From the NCBI GenBank assembly GCA_025331445.1, contig JAIWNE010000028.1, positions 124,001 through 188,000 of the forward strand: a DNA stretch of 64,000 bases. Direction: 5' to 3'. This stretch comes from Blakeslea trispora (Eukaryota > Mucoromycota > Mucoromycetes > Mucorales > Choanephoraceae). How positions within the stretch are numbered: position 1 is the first letter of the stretch; every line of letters starts with the position of its first letter. Below, one piece after another: positions 12,520 through 23,146 of the stretch. The notes beneath the pieces were generated by a model. That model saw only the letters and a list, made by a program, of their open reading frames with translations, did no database searches and was not told the origin of the DNA. A program made the translations under genes and the position numbers.

Positions 12520-14520
12520 TTTTTAAATGGTCAATTCGACTGTGATATAACGTAGCAACGATACTACTAGTTTGAGCAAGATCATATTCAATTTTTGATA
12601 GTACTTCAGCATCACCAGAATTGCTTGGATCAATAATGAGGGCATCGTCAGAAAAAAGGTTAGTTTCAGCGGAAGTTAAGCTGAAGTGAGGAACATGAAG
12701 CTTTAATAATTATATGTGTTTACACAGTTTCTATTTGTTTTTTTGTAGTAATAGCATGAACAGTTCTGGACAACCGAGTTATCGACAGAAGCAGAACAAG
12801 CTACACCCTCAGAAGTGAATGATCAATCTATAAACCTACCTTCTACCTATAAGTCACCTTCTATGTCGACATTGCCTTCATTTTCTATCTTTAGGAGCAG
12901 CAATCATTCTATTTCCTGATTTTCCTGGTGCGCTTCTTTCAGCTTCCAATTCTACCCTTCCTCTTTCTCTTTGAGCATCAGTGAGTGCTCCAGTGCCCTC
13001 CATGATTCTGGTCTTCTCTTTTTCAAGATCGAATTCTGCTTCTTTTGTCAAAATATACACCATCTTATCATGTCTAATATTTCTGCTTATCATCATCTAA
13101 ATAGACTTGAGCTGGTTGTGCCAGGATTCAAGGTAATTGTTGGTAAGCATGTGGCTAAACTCATGAGGACGATAAGCACAACTCCGAATCTTGAACTTCT
13201 CCTCATCACACCATTCTTTCTCAAAGTAATCAAGAAATTCTTAAACTAGAATAAGCATCGAAATATGCCTCAATTTTTTGATGGAAGGCATCTAAATCAA
13301 CTTGAAAGAGTATGGACTTCAACTTGGTCATCATTTCTTTTCTGATAACACGATTGTCGGCAGCTTTTCACTAATTTACCTTAAGTTTTACTTGTCTACT
13401 CACGAACTTGAGAGACATGAAATAGACAATACTGAATCTCACAGCCAGGAAAGGTATTCTTAAAATCAGTTGTTTCGGCTTGACTTCAGCCGAAGGTGAT
13501 TTGTTGATGGTCTACAATCAACTCGATTTTCTTAAGGTACAGTAGTCATTGAATAATTGGGACAAGAGCGTGATTGTTTGTAATCATATAATTGGCGGGA
13601 TGTTTACGATCAACCAGTTAATCACATACAAAGATACTCTACAGTGCATCATTGACTCTTCTAGTAATGCTATAAGTGGCATGCATACAGAAGGTACGGA
13701 ATTGCCTGATAAAAGCTTGCTGTCCAAGGGAAATAGAGCCACAAACAAAGAGAGATAAATCATCTAAACAAGAGTCTAGATCGCCGTGAAAGATCATAAA
13801 CCCTTTAGAACGAAAAATTTCGTTCAATCAAGTTTATAAAGAACTCGTATCATCATCGTCAAATAAGTAAAGCTTTTTGTTGACCTAATTAAAGAAAAGA
13901 TAAAATGTGAGATCGAAAAATGATGTAAAACCAAATTTAGATTGTTTACTTTCTGCAATTGTTTCCGAATGTCATGATAAGAAACTGTTCGACCATGCAG
14001 TCTTAATTCTTGATTGTCTAACTTGCGAAGAAGATCAGTTCTTACTTGTCTAGAAAGCTTCGACGAATTCGGCAACTGTCTTTGGATTTCGTCTAAGACA
14101 GTAGAACCAAGGGGCTAGGTACACGAATCTTCTGAACTGTCGCCAGAGGTGTGATTGACGTGCAGATTGATAGGCTGGAAGACATAGAATGAAGGTATCT
14201 AAGTGTAACAAATAACCTTTAACTGTGCAAGACAACCACACTTCTTTGACATCTTCTGTGCAGAGCGTCCGTCAGCTTTGGCAGAAGAAACATACTTAAC
14301 TACCCAATGATACTCGTATGTTTGCTTGTCTAGATGTTCCACTCAACAGCACATTTTTCTTCAATTCTTACAAGGCACTTTTTCCAGACTGAAGATACAA
14401 CTTTAATTGCTTAGTTGAATTTCTTGAAACTGTTGGTTTCAGAACAAGCAAGAGCAGTGCTGATATTTTCGAGGCTAAAAGCAGTTTTAATCGCGCAAGT
14501 GATGACAGTTGACATTTTTA
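12520..14520 (-). pseudogene. decayed MULE (Mutator-like) transposase
   Basis: Reading the minus strand from about 14516 downwards gives a broken protein that parallels the MULE relic at 30.7-32.6 kb. It starts MSTVITCAIKTAFSLENIST, then LSRQVRTDLLRKLDNQELR and GRTVSYHDIRKQLQK (N-terminal DNA-binding part), CMHATYSITRRVNDAL (the first catalytic Asp region, Asp replaced), IVDHQQITFG (second Asp region), CEIQYCLFHVSQV (the C-x-x-H pair typical of MULE transposases), LTNNYLESWHNQLK (region of the catalytic Glu) and a C-terminal tail ending near 12520 (AEVLSKIEYDLAQTSSI). Many stops and frameshifts interrupt it, so it is inactive. It lies on the same strand as the Fanzor relic just upstream, so both may belong to one element. 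Confidence 0.72.
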
Positions 14521-14674
14521 TTGAATAGCGGAGAACAGTAACAAGAAGGGGAGAGGGAATAGGAGCAGGTAACAAAAAAATTAAAATGGGCGGCAAGGCT
14601 GTCATGTCTGGGGGGAGAGAAGATTTAGTAATTTAAAGCAATTAAAGTTTATGTAACACTCACAACCTTGCTCA

Positions 14675-17099
14675 TCACGCTTCGCGTGCAGCCAATACAC
14701 CGCTTCTTGTACAAAAGGATGCTGTTTTGTGATTAAATTCAGTATTGGAGGGACTGATGGTTTGAGAGAAAGCAGGGAGGGTTTGCTGAAAGAGCAAAGT
14801 TGTAATCCCGGAAATGGCAATAGCAAGAGCAGACAGTTTGTCACGGCCACTTACCCCACGACCATTCTTGACAGACGGGCATTCAGGGTTCAAACAATGG
14901 AATGCGCCTTTCATGTTTCTATATACTGTTTTGCCTTTCACTTGTATGAGCTGCTTTGGATGTTGAAGTTTGTGAAAGCAATAGACACATGTCTGGGAAG
15001 TATAGTTTTCATTGGTAATACTGACTGTTGTATAGCGGGCATGGTTATCCTGTTTCCAAGTTCCACCATAGCGCAAGTGCCGCTTGATTCTGGAGCCAAC
15101 ACCCATACCTCTATCACCAATCATCATAACCAACTGCTTCTGAGATGACTGAGGTTCTACTTTCTTCTTGCCTTTTCGATCTTTGACTGCTTCTACTTTA
15201 GGGTTCAACCAAAGACGTTCTCTAGCACAAATACGATCTTTTGACTTCTTCATAAACATTTCTCTTTTCATATCACCCTTCTTCATCTTGGCGTCCTGGT
15301 AGAAGCTTTTCACTACATTTTTGTTATCTTGTAAACATCTGTACGCGTTCCAAACATCTTCTTCATTCTTGATAGTACTGAAATTTTGACGTGACAATGC
15401 TGCCTCTGCTTCAGCGACTTGCAGACTGTTTTTCTTCATCAACGCCAACTCATGTCTGTAATGAAAATTTCTACTTGCAAAATCAACATCTTCAGTCGAG
15501 ACTGTCTTTGCTTCAGGCAACGGTTGGAATTCAGGTTCAGTTTGCTCAGTCAAAGCAGCGAAACGGTTGTGGAGCTTCAAATGGTAGACATATCGTTCAA
15601 GTGAAACAGGTACTGATTCTGACATTTTTACAATGCCATTGTCCGTGCCAGAGAAAACGAAATCTTGAGAAATTTGTTGAGGATTTGGATTAAGTTTTGC
15701 ATCTTCAGACTTGAATATAGCACCCCGTTCGCTGGCAACAACCTTTTGGATACGTTTCAAAGTCTTTTCAGCCTTCTGCTTTTCCTTGTCTTTTTTAGGC
15801 ATGGCAAGAGCTCTACGTCGAACATACAGGCTAAATCTTTGATCAGACAACTCGCGCTTGCATTCTTCAACAGTCAAACAACCCTCGTATCTTTTTTCTT
15901 TTAACAAATTGATGAGATATTTCGTTTCGAACGTCTTTTAAGGCTTCCTCTTGTAGCTCGGTAGGTATAGCCACTGGCAGTTCCTGCTAACCAGATTGAG
16001 TACCTTTGAGTTTGTTGATTGCGTTGCGAATCATATTAAAGATGTCTGGCAAGCAGCCACAAAGACCGGCTTCAGCTTCTTCGGAAGGAGTAGATGGTTC
16101 AGTTGGTAGAGCTTGAGTTGCAGAAGGCTGGGAGAAGGGGCTTTTCCAATATCGCTTAGCTACTTTAATTTGAATACCAAAGCTACCATCATTGTATGTT
16201 GTCTAAGCCTGCTTCATGTTTTTAGACAAATCATTCACTTCTTTTTCCAAGGCAGCAATTTCGTTCTTGAGGATATTCTTGTCTTTTTCGGACTGCAACA
16301 GAATTTCCTGCCATGTTGATTCTGGAAGATTGCTGGTAGAAGGTTGCTTTCTCAAAGAAGCTGTTGTCTCCTTGGGCTTGTTCGTCTTTGTACCTAACAA
16401 CCTTACATGCTGTAATACGGGCAGAATAGCGATATTGTGTGCGATTGTCAACTTTTTTCGTTTGCATGCTGCTTGAATGCTTGCCATATCGAAAAAAGGA
16501 ATTAAGCACAGCGTCCTTGTGATTGTAGACATCAGTTGCGTGTTGGAATAGAGCACCATCATGTTTAAAGAAGCTTGTTGATAATGATTACAATATAAAG
16601 AGTAGAGTGACTCTGCATTCATCCGGAAAGCTTTCAAGCTGGCAGTGGACATATAACACAACTTGCGATCAAATCTAGCATAACCGGCACAGCGGAGAAG
16701 ATCGTTTGCAAGGATGATAAATGGAAGCTGGTGGCCAATAGATTCATAGTTAGTTTTTGATGGGATATATAGTTTGAGCCTTATAATAATAAGTAAGCAT
16801 ACATTAATCTCATGCTCTGCAAGATCAGCGCGTTTATCCATCAAGGATTCACGAGTGAGATCGTCGTCTGCAAGTAACGAGCTTTTTATCAGACCCTTCA
16901 TTTCAAATATACGCCTTCTACTAACATCATGGCTACCATTTCTTAAAGCGTCTTCTTCTTCAATCATATTTACTTCTTCAATACTGGAGTAACCATCAGG
17001 CGATGATGGCAAAGCAGCTTCTACAGATACTTGTTTGGCTATGGCTGATTCCTCTAATGGGGATCTCATTGGTTCTCTGCAAAAAACTATCAAATTCAC
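14675..17099 (-). pseudogene. Fanzor (eukaryotic TnpB-like RNA-guided nuclease), disrupted
   Basis: The 3' part (15907-14675, 410 codons) contains the split RuvC-like nuclease core: FVFSGTDNGIVK (first Asp), MMIGDRGMGVGSRIKRHL, SITNENYTSQTCVYC (Glu next to the first zinc-finger CxxC), FHCLNPECPS (second Cys pair) and GRDKLSALAIAISG (third Asp). This D-E-D plus C4 zinc-finger layout is that of TnpB and Fanzor proteins, RNA-guided DNA endonucleases carried by transposons. The frame upstream (17099-15990) stays open apart from TAG codons at 16205-16203 and 15989-15987, then shifts frame between about 15937 and 15892 to enter the RuvC part, so the whole appears to be one decayed gene of about 800 codons. 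That the first ~300 codons belong to Fanzor is inference: they have no motif I know, and a 3' splice site just upstream (near 17085) leaves the true start open. Confidence 0.72.
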
Positions 17100-18065
17100 T
17101 GCTGAGAAAGCAATAGCATGAAGCCTTCTAAAGTGGACAGTTTTCTTTCTTTAAGAAAGCTAAGCTTTTGAAAGAACAATGGGATCAAGCGCTTGATTTA
17201 TATAGACAAACGACAACAACCAAGTTTGATCTTGATAGTTCTTGTGGCCTCCTTTAGTTTATAGCAGGAGGTAAGTTATTTCATATGCCTCAAAATGTAC
17301 AGTGCTGATGATTTTTACCCAAAAAATCACATTACAAGCTTGATTCCATAAATGGGACACTTTTTTATTCCAGCATATCTTTCATTGACTCCTCTAATAG
17401 TGTTCCTTTAACGAAATACAGCTCATGTAAGGATTGCAGGGCGTTACTGGCTTCGTTTCTGAGACAAAGCTTACTTCATTAGCTTGATTGCCTTACTCAC
17501 TTTTGTTTCTTATTTGTAGCCGAACAAGCTTTCAATCACTGTAATTTTCTTGATGAATCTCTTTGGTAGAAGAGAGAAAATTTTGTAGTTTTTGGTAATG
17601 TTCTGTTTGAGCCCACTCATCAAAAGGCATTGCATGTGAAAGCTTAAATGAGCGACGGTAATAACAACTTTTATTGGCTAGCAGTGTCCAATCGTATTGC
17701 TTATTTGTCGTATAAATAGATTCCCCTTTTAGAAATAGAATAAAATCACTTTTATCTCTCCTCTTTAATCTTAAAAACCTAATCTATCTCCGCTGGAGAA
17801 TACATCACCACCATGGAAATTGAGTAGCAAAAAAGGAAAGTTGACTTTTCCGTAATTCTGATTGGTTTAGAAGTTGGGGTATGCCCCCTAAAAGTGTTTA
17901 AGAGCCGATTTATTTAAAAGTAGCCAATAGATTTTATTTCTGTATTTCAATCTAAATTTCAAAAGGACTTAGCAAAAATTTTAAAAAATTACAAGCTATA
18001 TGCTAAAGGTGAAAGTTTATTGATTCATAAAATATAGAAAAAGCATATAGAGCGAGGCAAGGGGT
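17100..18065. other. intergenic between Fanzor relic and Plavaka-like gene
   Basis: About 1 kb with no open frame of note. It should contain the upstream sequence of the Fanzor relic and the 3' flank of the Plavaka-like element. I looked for terminal inverted repeats shared with 20.9-21.1 kb and found none that I could support. Confidence 0.4.
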
Positions 18066-20849
18066 TTAGATATTGTCAAGTTCTACTCTGTACTTGAGGT
18101 GCCAGTAAGTGCCAAACTTACTCAAGTTGATCAAACGACATTGATCAGATATGAACTTTGTATGCATATCAAGGACATGCTCGATTTCACAGTGTTCATA
18201 ACTGATAAGAGAGGACGTCTGAACAGCCTGTAGAACATTGTTTTGAACATCTCGACTAGTTGGTTGTTGTACCTGCCAGCAAGTAATCACACCGTTTTCA
18301 TAAGAGCCAATGTATCGTATGTCCTCATTACTTCTACTCTTGAAGACTGCAAACAAGCCGTTCTTGACCTTTGGAGTGGCATAGGAGTTGTCATTATTGT
18401 CGGCAAAGTCTCTTGTTCCTCCAAAAAGGTTGTAATAGAAAGTGTTGCCTTGATCTTGCACGAATTCCAAAATCTTGCTTCCAGTCTTGACCCTTAATTG
18501 GTTTGCATCTACCCAAGACCCACCGTCAACAACATGTCTTATCATTGATTGCTTGCCAAACTTGACAGCAATTTGATTCGAGACATTGACTTTGTTGGTG
18601 TACAATATATGTTCTCTAACATGCTTGTTAAATTGTTCTCCCTTTTCAGTCTCAAAATTGAGAGCAGTGCCGAAACGCCTAATATCTCTAGCTAAGTGCG
18701 TAAGGAAGTGTACTTTTGGCTTCAGGGTATAAGGTTGGTGCTTCTGTAAAGTACAATTCACATCATATACATAGAGAGTCTCAACTAGGGCTTTTGCAGC
18801 AAAATCTACTTCTTCAACATATAAGCTAAATTTTTCTGTTACCTGTCTTACGAACAATAATGAGCAAAGCTTTCCAAGCTTACTGAAGCAAGGAATCAAA
18901 TGACCTAGATGATCATCAGCATGAGGGAACTCTGTAATCAGGATCACTGGCAAAACTTGGAGGAGCGATTTGTAATCTCTACCGAGAAAGGAACCACAAT
19001 GTCTGAGATTTCTACTGAAATGGCGAGAAAATCCTAGGGAGCTCTTGTAGTGATCCAGAGCCGGATTCAATCGTCTGATCTGTTCGTCTGTCAATACAAG
19101 TTTGACAAGATCGTTGATTAAATACTTGGCTATTCCCAAGAGTACAGTATGCAGAATTTCCGTTGGAGTATCCAGCTGAGGGTCAAAGGATTCCAATTGC
19201 AACAAAGAGTCTGTATTTCTGTTCTTGAAAGACAGATCAGAAGCTCTTGTTGTGTATTCTGGTCCAGGAGCACCAACAATCATCGAGGCTCTGTTTGGTG
19301 TGGAGGCAGCAATGAGATAATGTTCTTTGGTTCTCTCTTGGTGATTTCCAATAAAGTGGCTCAAGTCGTTTGTAATGCCTCTTCTTCGAGAAAGAAGTAT
19401 ATAGCATTTTCGGCATGGATACAATGTTGTAAGACCTAGCAAGCCACATAGTTCTGAATGGCAGGGTGAGTCTGCCTCAATCCACAACAGAGGTGCCACC
19501 ACAATCACATACTCACCGTCCACAGCTGACCACATCTTGACTCCTCTTTCCAATTCCTTCAGGTCATCAACAAGAGCAGGGAGAAAGCTTACTCCACTTA
19601 CACCGTTCTTCTTCTGTACTGCTCCAAGGAAGTGGAAGTTTTCAATTGAAGAGCGATCTCTGAAGGACATTGATGCGCAACGCATCGACCAGCTCTCATA
19701 AGCGTTGAATTGCTTGCTGCTGTTGCCACTAGTATCGTCAGTAAAGAGTATGATAGGACTTACCTTGACTTTGTAAAATTGGCCCAAGGATCCATCTACT
19801 GGCTTCTTTAAACGATGTTGCATAGTAAAAAGCTTATGAAGCTTTGGAGATACCATTGTGCCGTTTAGCTGAAGAATAGGTCTGCCTCGGTCTACAAAAA
19901 CTGCTGAATGCAATTGTTGCACAGGTACATGAACTTCAACTTCTGATAAGTAGACTATAGGTTCATTGTCATACACTATCAACTGGTAGCACTTTGCAAA
20001 CATGTCAGAATGAGCTTTGTGGAATGACTCCACCAGAACATTGCAAGTATAACCATCTACTAAGCTCAGAACAACATCGCCAGACCAGACATCTCCTCCC
20101 TCTAAGCTCCACATTGGTTGCTGAAACAAAGGATGAGTTTGCCATTTTCCAGCTTGTTGAAGACAGGTAGACTGATCTGGAGTAAGATCTGGAACAGAGA
20201 AGATCAATGGTGCTTTCTTAGGATTGGCAGCCAAAAGTTGTAGATGGTCCAAAGGCATGTTGATAGTAGCATTTGCCGTTTCATTGTTACCTAAATCAAC
20301 AACAACGCTTCTTGAAGGGAAGACGGGGATTTCATTGCGGATGTTGTTCTGATACCTCATCAACTCGTTCAAGGTAGGAAGGCGAGCTCTTCTTCTATCT
20401 TTAAATGCCTTTTCAGCAACAATCAACACCAGCTTGAAAGCATAAAGAATCTTCTTCATCATTCTTTCAGAGATCATGTCATTGTCACCGTTCATAAGCA
20501 CGTGCAAGATCATACTTTCAACGGTGTTAAAGGGTATAAAAGGATCAGTGAACTGATTCCACCTAGGTTCCTCTGAAAGTACTGCTTCTCCAAGACGTTC
20601 AGCTTCAAGATGAAACAACAGCTCATCAGCTCTTTCTTCTTGTTGCTGACTTTCTTCGTCGTCAGAGACCAAGTCAATTTCATCATCACTGGATTCCTCT
20701 TCGATTTCTTCAGCTGTAGTCGATTCTACTGAGATGTGTCCCTCCAAAATGATTGCATCGGCTCGCTCTTTGGTTAGGTTGTGCCTACGAATCAAGTGCT
20801 TTTGGAGATTTCCCCTAGTAGACAAACATACATCACAAAGTATACACAT
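18066..20849 (-). CDS. Plavaka-like (CMC-type) DDE transposase with N-terminal zinc finger
   Basis: One uninterrupted 927-codon frame from the ATG at 20849; the same frame is open further upstream but without another ATG. It begins with a C2H2-like finger (CILCDVCLSTRGNLQKHLIR followed by RH), then an acidic stretch. The central part has IILFTDDTSGNSSKQFNAYE, SFRDRSSIENFHFLG, FLPALVDDLKELERGVKMWS, HSELCGLLGLTTLYPCRKCY and DTPTEILHTVLLGIAKYLIN. These match the conserved blocks of the Plavaka/KDZ-related transposase family common in fungi, in which the DD of DDTSGN supplies catalytic acid residues. No internal stop is seen, so the gene may still be functional. Identification rests on remembered family motifs. 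Flanking inverted repeats and target duplications were not resolved. Confidence 0.72.
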   Translation of the reverse strand: MCILCDVCLSTRGNLQKHLIRRHNLTKERADAIILEGHISVESTTAEEIEEESSDDEIDLVSDDEESQQQEERADELLFHLEAERLGEAVLSEEPRWNQFTDPFIPFNTVESMILHVLMNGDNDMISERMMKKILYAFKLVLIVAEKAFKDRRRARLPTLNELMRYQNNIRNEIPVFPSRSVVVDLGNNETANATINMPLDHLQLLAANPKKAPLIFSVPDLTPDQSTCLQQAGKWQTHPLFQQPMWSLEGGDVWSGDVVLSLVDGYTCNVLVESFHKAHSDMFAKCYQLIVYDNEPIVYLSEVEVHVPVQQLHSAVFVDRGRPILQLNGTMVSPKLHKLFTMQHRLKKPVDGSLGQFYKVKVSPIILFTDDTSGNSSKQFNAYESWSMRCASMSFRDRSSIENFHFLGAVQKKNGVSGVSFLPALVDDLKELERGVKMWSAVDGEYVIVVAPLLWIEADSPCHSELCGLLGLTTLYPCRKCYILLSRRRGITNDLSHFIGNHQERTKEHYLIAASTPNRASMIVGAPGPEYTTRASDLSFKNRNTDSLLQLESFDPQLDTPTEILHTVLLGIAKYLINDLVKLVLTDEQIRRLNPALDHYKSSLGFSRHFSRNLRHCGSFLGRDYKSLLQVLPVILITEFPHADDHLGHLIPCFSKLGKLCSLLFVRQVTEKFSLYVEEVDFAAKALVETLYVYDVNCTLQKHQPYTLKPKVHFLTHLARDIRRFGTALNFETEKGEQFNKHVREHILYTNKVNVSNQIAVKFGKQSMIRHVVDGGSWVDANQLRVKTGSKILEFVQDQGNTFYYNLFGGTRDFADNNDNSYATPKVKNGLFAVFKSRSNEDIRYIGSYENGVITCWQVQQPTSRDVQNNVLQAVQTSSLISYEHCEIEHVLDMHTKFISDQCRLINLSKFGTYWHLKYRVELDNI

Positions 20850-21505
20850 TTGGTTTACCTCTAAACGAGTATTGATAATACTGGTTCCAGGCAAAGTAGA
20901 TTGAATAGGTGTTGTTTTCTTTGGTATGGTTACATTTTGTTATAATATAATCTCTTCAGAAAGAAAGTGAAAAGTATATAAGTAAAAGGTGAAGAAAAAA
21001 TAAATAACAACAAATGCTATTTTAGCCTAAGTGACTTATGGCTAGGCGGCGGACTATATAACTTTTTTTTTTAGTGTTGGGACTTAGAGAAAATTTTATT
21101 TATTTTTTCTCTACACTATTTTTATTTTCTTAACTATAACTAGACACGTACCCATTCTGTAGATTACTTACTTCTATCTCATCAACGCGTAGAACACAAT
21201 AGGTAAGTTGAACGCGCTACAGTATTACTGTCTACTGACTCTTGCACAAAGCTAGGAATAGAAGATGTGATAATAATACCACGAAGAGGTGAGTAAATCT
21301 CCAACAAGCCATTTAAAAAGTGTAGTTCTAACTGTATTTTATTTATGTAGACCATATCTTCCTTGCTAAAGTGAATTGCTAATAATGTAAGTGATGCGCG
21401 TTTCTTTTGTCTTTCACTGTTGCTAACACTTTTTTATCAAGTTAGGATGAACAACTACTTCAAGCGTAGTTAAAACCATCATTGCTTACTGTAGTTTATC
21501 AATGT
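20850..21505. other. upstream region of the Plavaka-like gene, no other gene
   Basis: AT-rich sequence with a T run near 21065 and several short direct repeats. No coding frame or terminal repeat that I can support. Confidence 0.4.
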
Positions 21506-21737
21506 TCACCTGGTATTAGGCTCAGAATTTCCACTGCTAGGCTCCAGGCAGCTACTGCTAGGCTCTGGCTACTAGGGTAGGTGTTAACATTGGAAGCAGT
21601 GTAGAAGGCGATGGCTTAGAAGCCTAATTACCTATTTGCCTGTAGTCCAAGGTTAGTACAGCCTACCCTAGTAGCCAGAGCCTAGCAGTAGCTGCCTGGA
21701 GCCTAGCAGTGGAAATTCTGAGCCTAATACCAGGTGA
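21506..21737. repeat. 232-bp perfect-arm inverted repeat (hairpin / MITE-like element)
   Basis: The arms 21506-21581 and 21662-21737 are 76 nt each and exact reverse complements by direct reading, beginning TCACCTGGTATTAGGCTC. Each arm has an internal near-repeat of ACTGCTAGGCTC. The loop is 80 nt (21582-21661). Flanking bases show no clear target-site duplication. It could be a foldback/MITE element or a stem able to extrude as a cruciform. It contains no open frame. Confidence 0.85.
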
Positions 21738-21815
21738 GCTAGCTAGCATTTTTTTATCCAATAAAATATTATTATTTGAAATCTATTTTTGTATCTGAAA
21801 TTATAATTCAATCAG

Positions 21816-21906
21816 CCCCCCAGTACTACCATCAACCCCCAATTCACCCCCCATTCACCCCCCATTCACCCCATAAATACAAACTCCATCTACCCCCCAT
21901 TCCAAA
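21816..21906. repeat. C-tract repeat, unit roughly ATTCACCCCCC (possible G-quadruplex on minus strand)
   Basis: From 21816 to 21906 there are at least seven runs of four to six cytosines separated by short spacers, including consecutive CCCCCCATTCA units around 21845-21872. The minus strand therefore has the G-run spacing needed for a G-quadruplex. No gene overlaps it. Confidence 0.6.
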
Positions 21907-22373
21907 AAAGGCTCGTTAACTTATCCCCGCTACTTCAGTCGGAATTACAAAAAAAATCGATGGTGGTGATATTACTGGCGGAGTAGCCCTCAGACACAGC
22001 AGCCCCGCCGAATGAGCTTGGAATCGGACTTAGAATGAGAGTAAAATTTAGAAAATAGGAACTAGACTTAATTGAGTTTAAGATATACGAATAAAGATGA
22101 TGTTTATTAAATAGAATAATTGAGATGTTTATAAGTTTTTGAGGATACTGCGGCGAATCTGCGATGAGATCTGAGTATGCTTGTCAAAGAAGAGAAGGAT
22201 TAAAATTACGAATCAGTGGCCAAGTCAGGACTCACGACAAAATTACAAAGGAAAGTTAGTCACAAACCGGGTCTTCAATTCCTAGGTTACAAGGAAATAG
22301 ATATATCTGTTGAAATCAATTAAGTAGATTCGCATGGAATAGATGATAATGTATCTAAGCTCTTCTAAACATT

Positions 22374-22687
22374 TCTTCTCTTGCGCTTTTGCCTACTTGC
22401 CGCCCAAAGCGGCTTGCTCGCAAACTGAGTGAGCGTATATCATCATCTCGGCACCAGGACAACTTGTTTGGATCTGACTGCTCGAGCTCTGCACTGTTTG
22501 CGCGCATCACAAATGAGTGATTAGATGGTGCTCATTACACTTATGTTGCTTATATTTTTTCTCTTGCGCTTTTGCCTACTTGCCCCCCAAGACGGCTTGC
22601 TCGCAAACTGAGTGAGCGTATATCATCATCTCGGCACCAGGACAACTTGTTTGGATCTGACTGCTCGAGCTCTGCACTGTTTACGCG
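22374..22687. repeat. near-tandem ~130-bp direct repeat, left arm
   Basis: Two copies (about 22374-22503 and 22558-22687) of a sequence running from TTCTCTTGCGCTTTTGCC through ATCTCGGCACCAGGACAAC to CTCTGCACTGTTT, differing at a few bases and separated by about 54 nt. Not coding as far as I can see. It lies near the outer edge of the palindrome. Confidence 0.8.
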
Positions 22688-23146
22688 TTTTTTTTTAAAC
22701 ATGATAGAGCAATCAAAACACATTTTCTTGGACATTACCTCTGTTTTAGAACAGACCATAGAAAGTAGCTAAACATGTTTTGACTATATTTTATAGTCTC
22801 TGTACATGGTGTTGGCTTCCTCCAAGCGAAACCGATAGGAAGGCATAGCTTTTATTTAGATGCAAGAAGAAAGCAGTGTATATTTTGCGAGGCCCGTTCA
22901 AATAGTTGACTTCTTTTTCTATGGCTCATTTTGGTGATTAGTCTATGGGTGGTCATTATTGTTTTTGTTTCAAGAATAAAACAATCTTTTAGTAGAATGT
23001 AAGACTGCAAAATTTTTCTTAAGGCTTATAGTAACAGATGATTTGAGTGAGACATAGATAGCAAAAGGCTTGTTTATGTGTGTATCGAGACAAAGATTAG
23101 AAGAATAAAAAAAAACAATATTATATACAAATTTATTTACAGTGTT

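Noticed and set aside
17820..21070. Possible terminal inverted repeats around the Plavaka-like gene
   Set aside because: GTTGGGG/GTTGGGA-like words occur on both sides but do not extend into a convincing inverted repeat.
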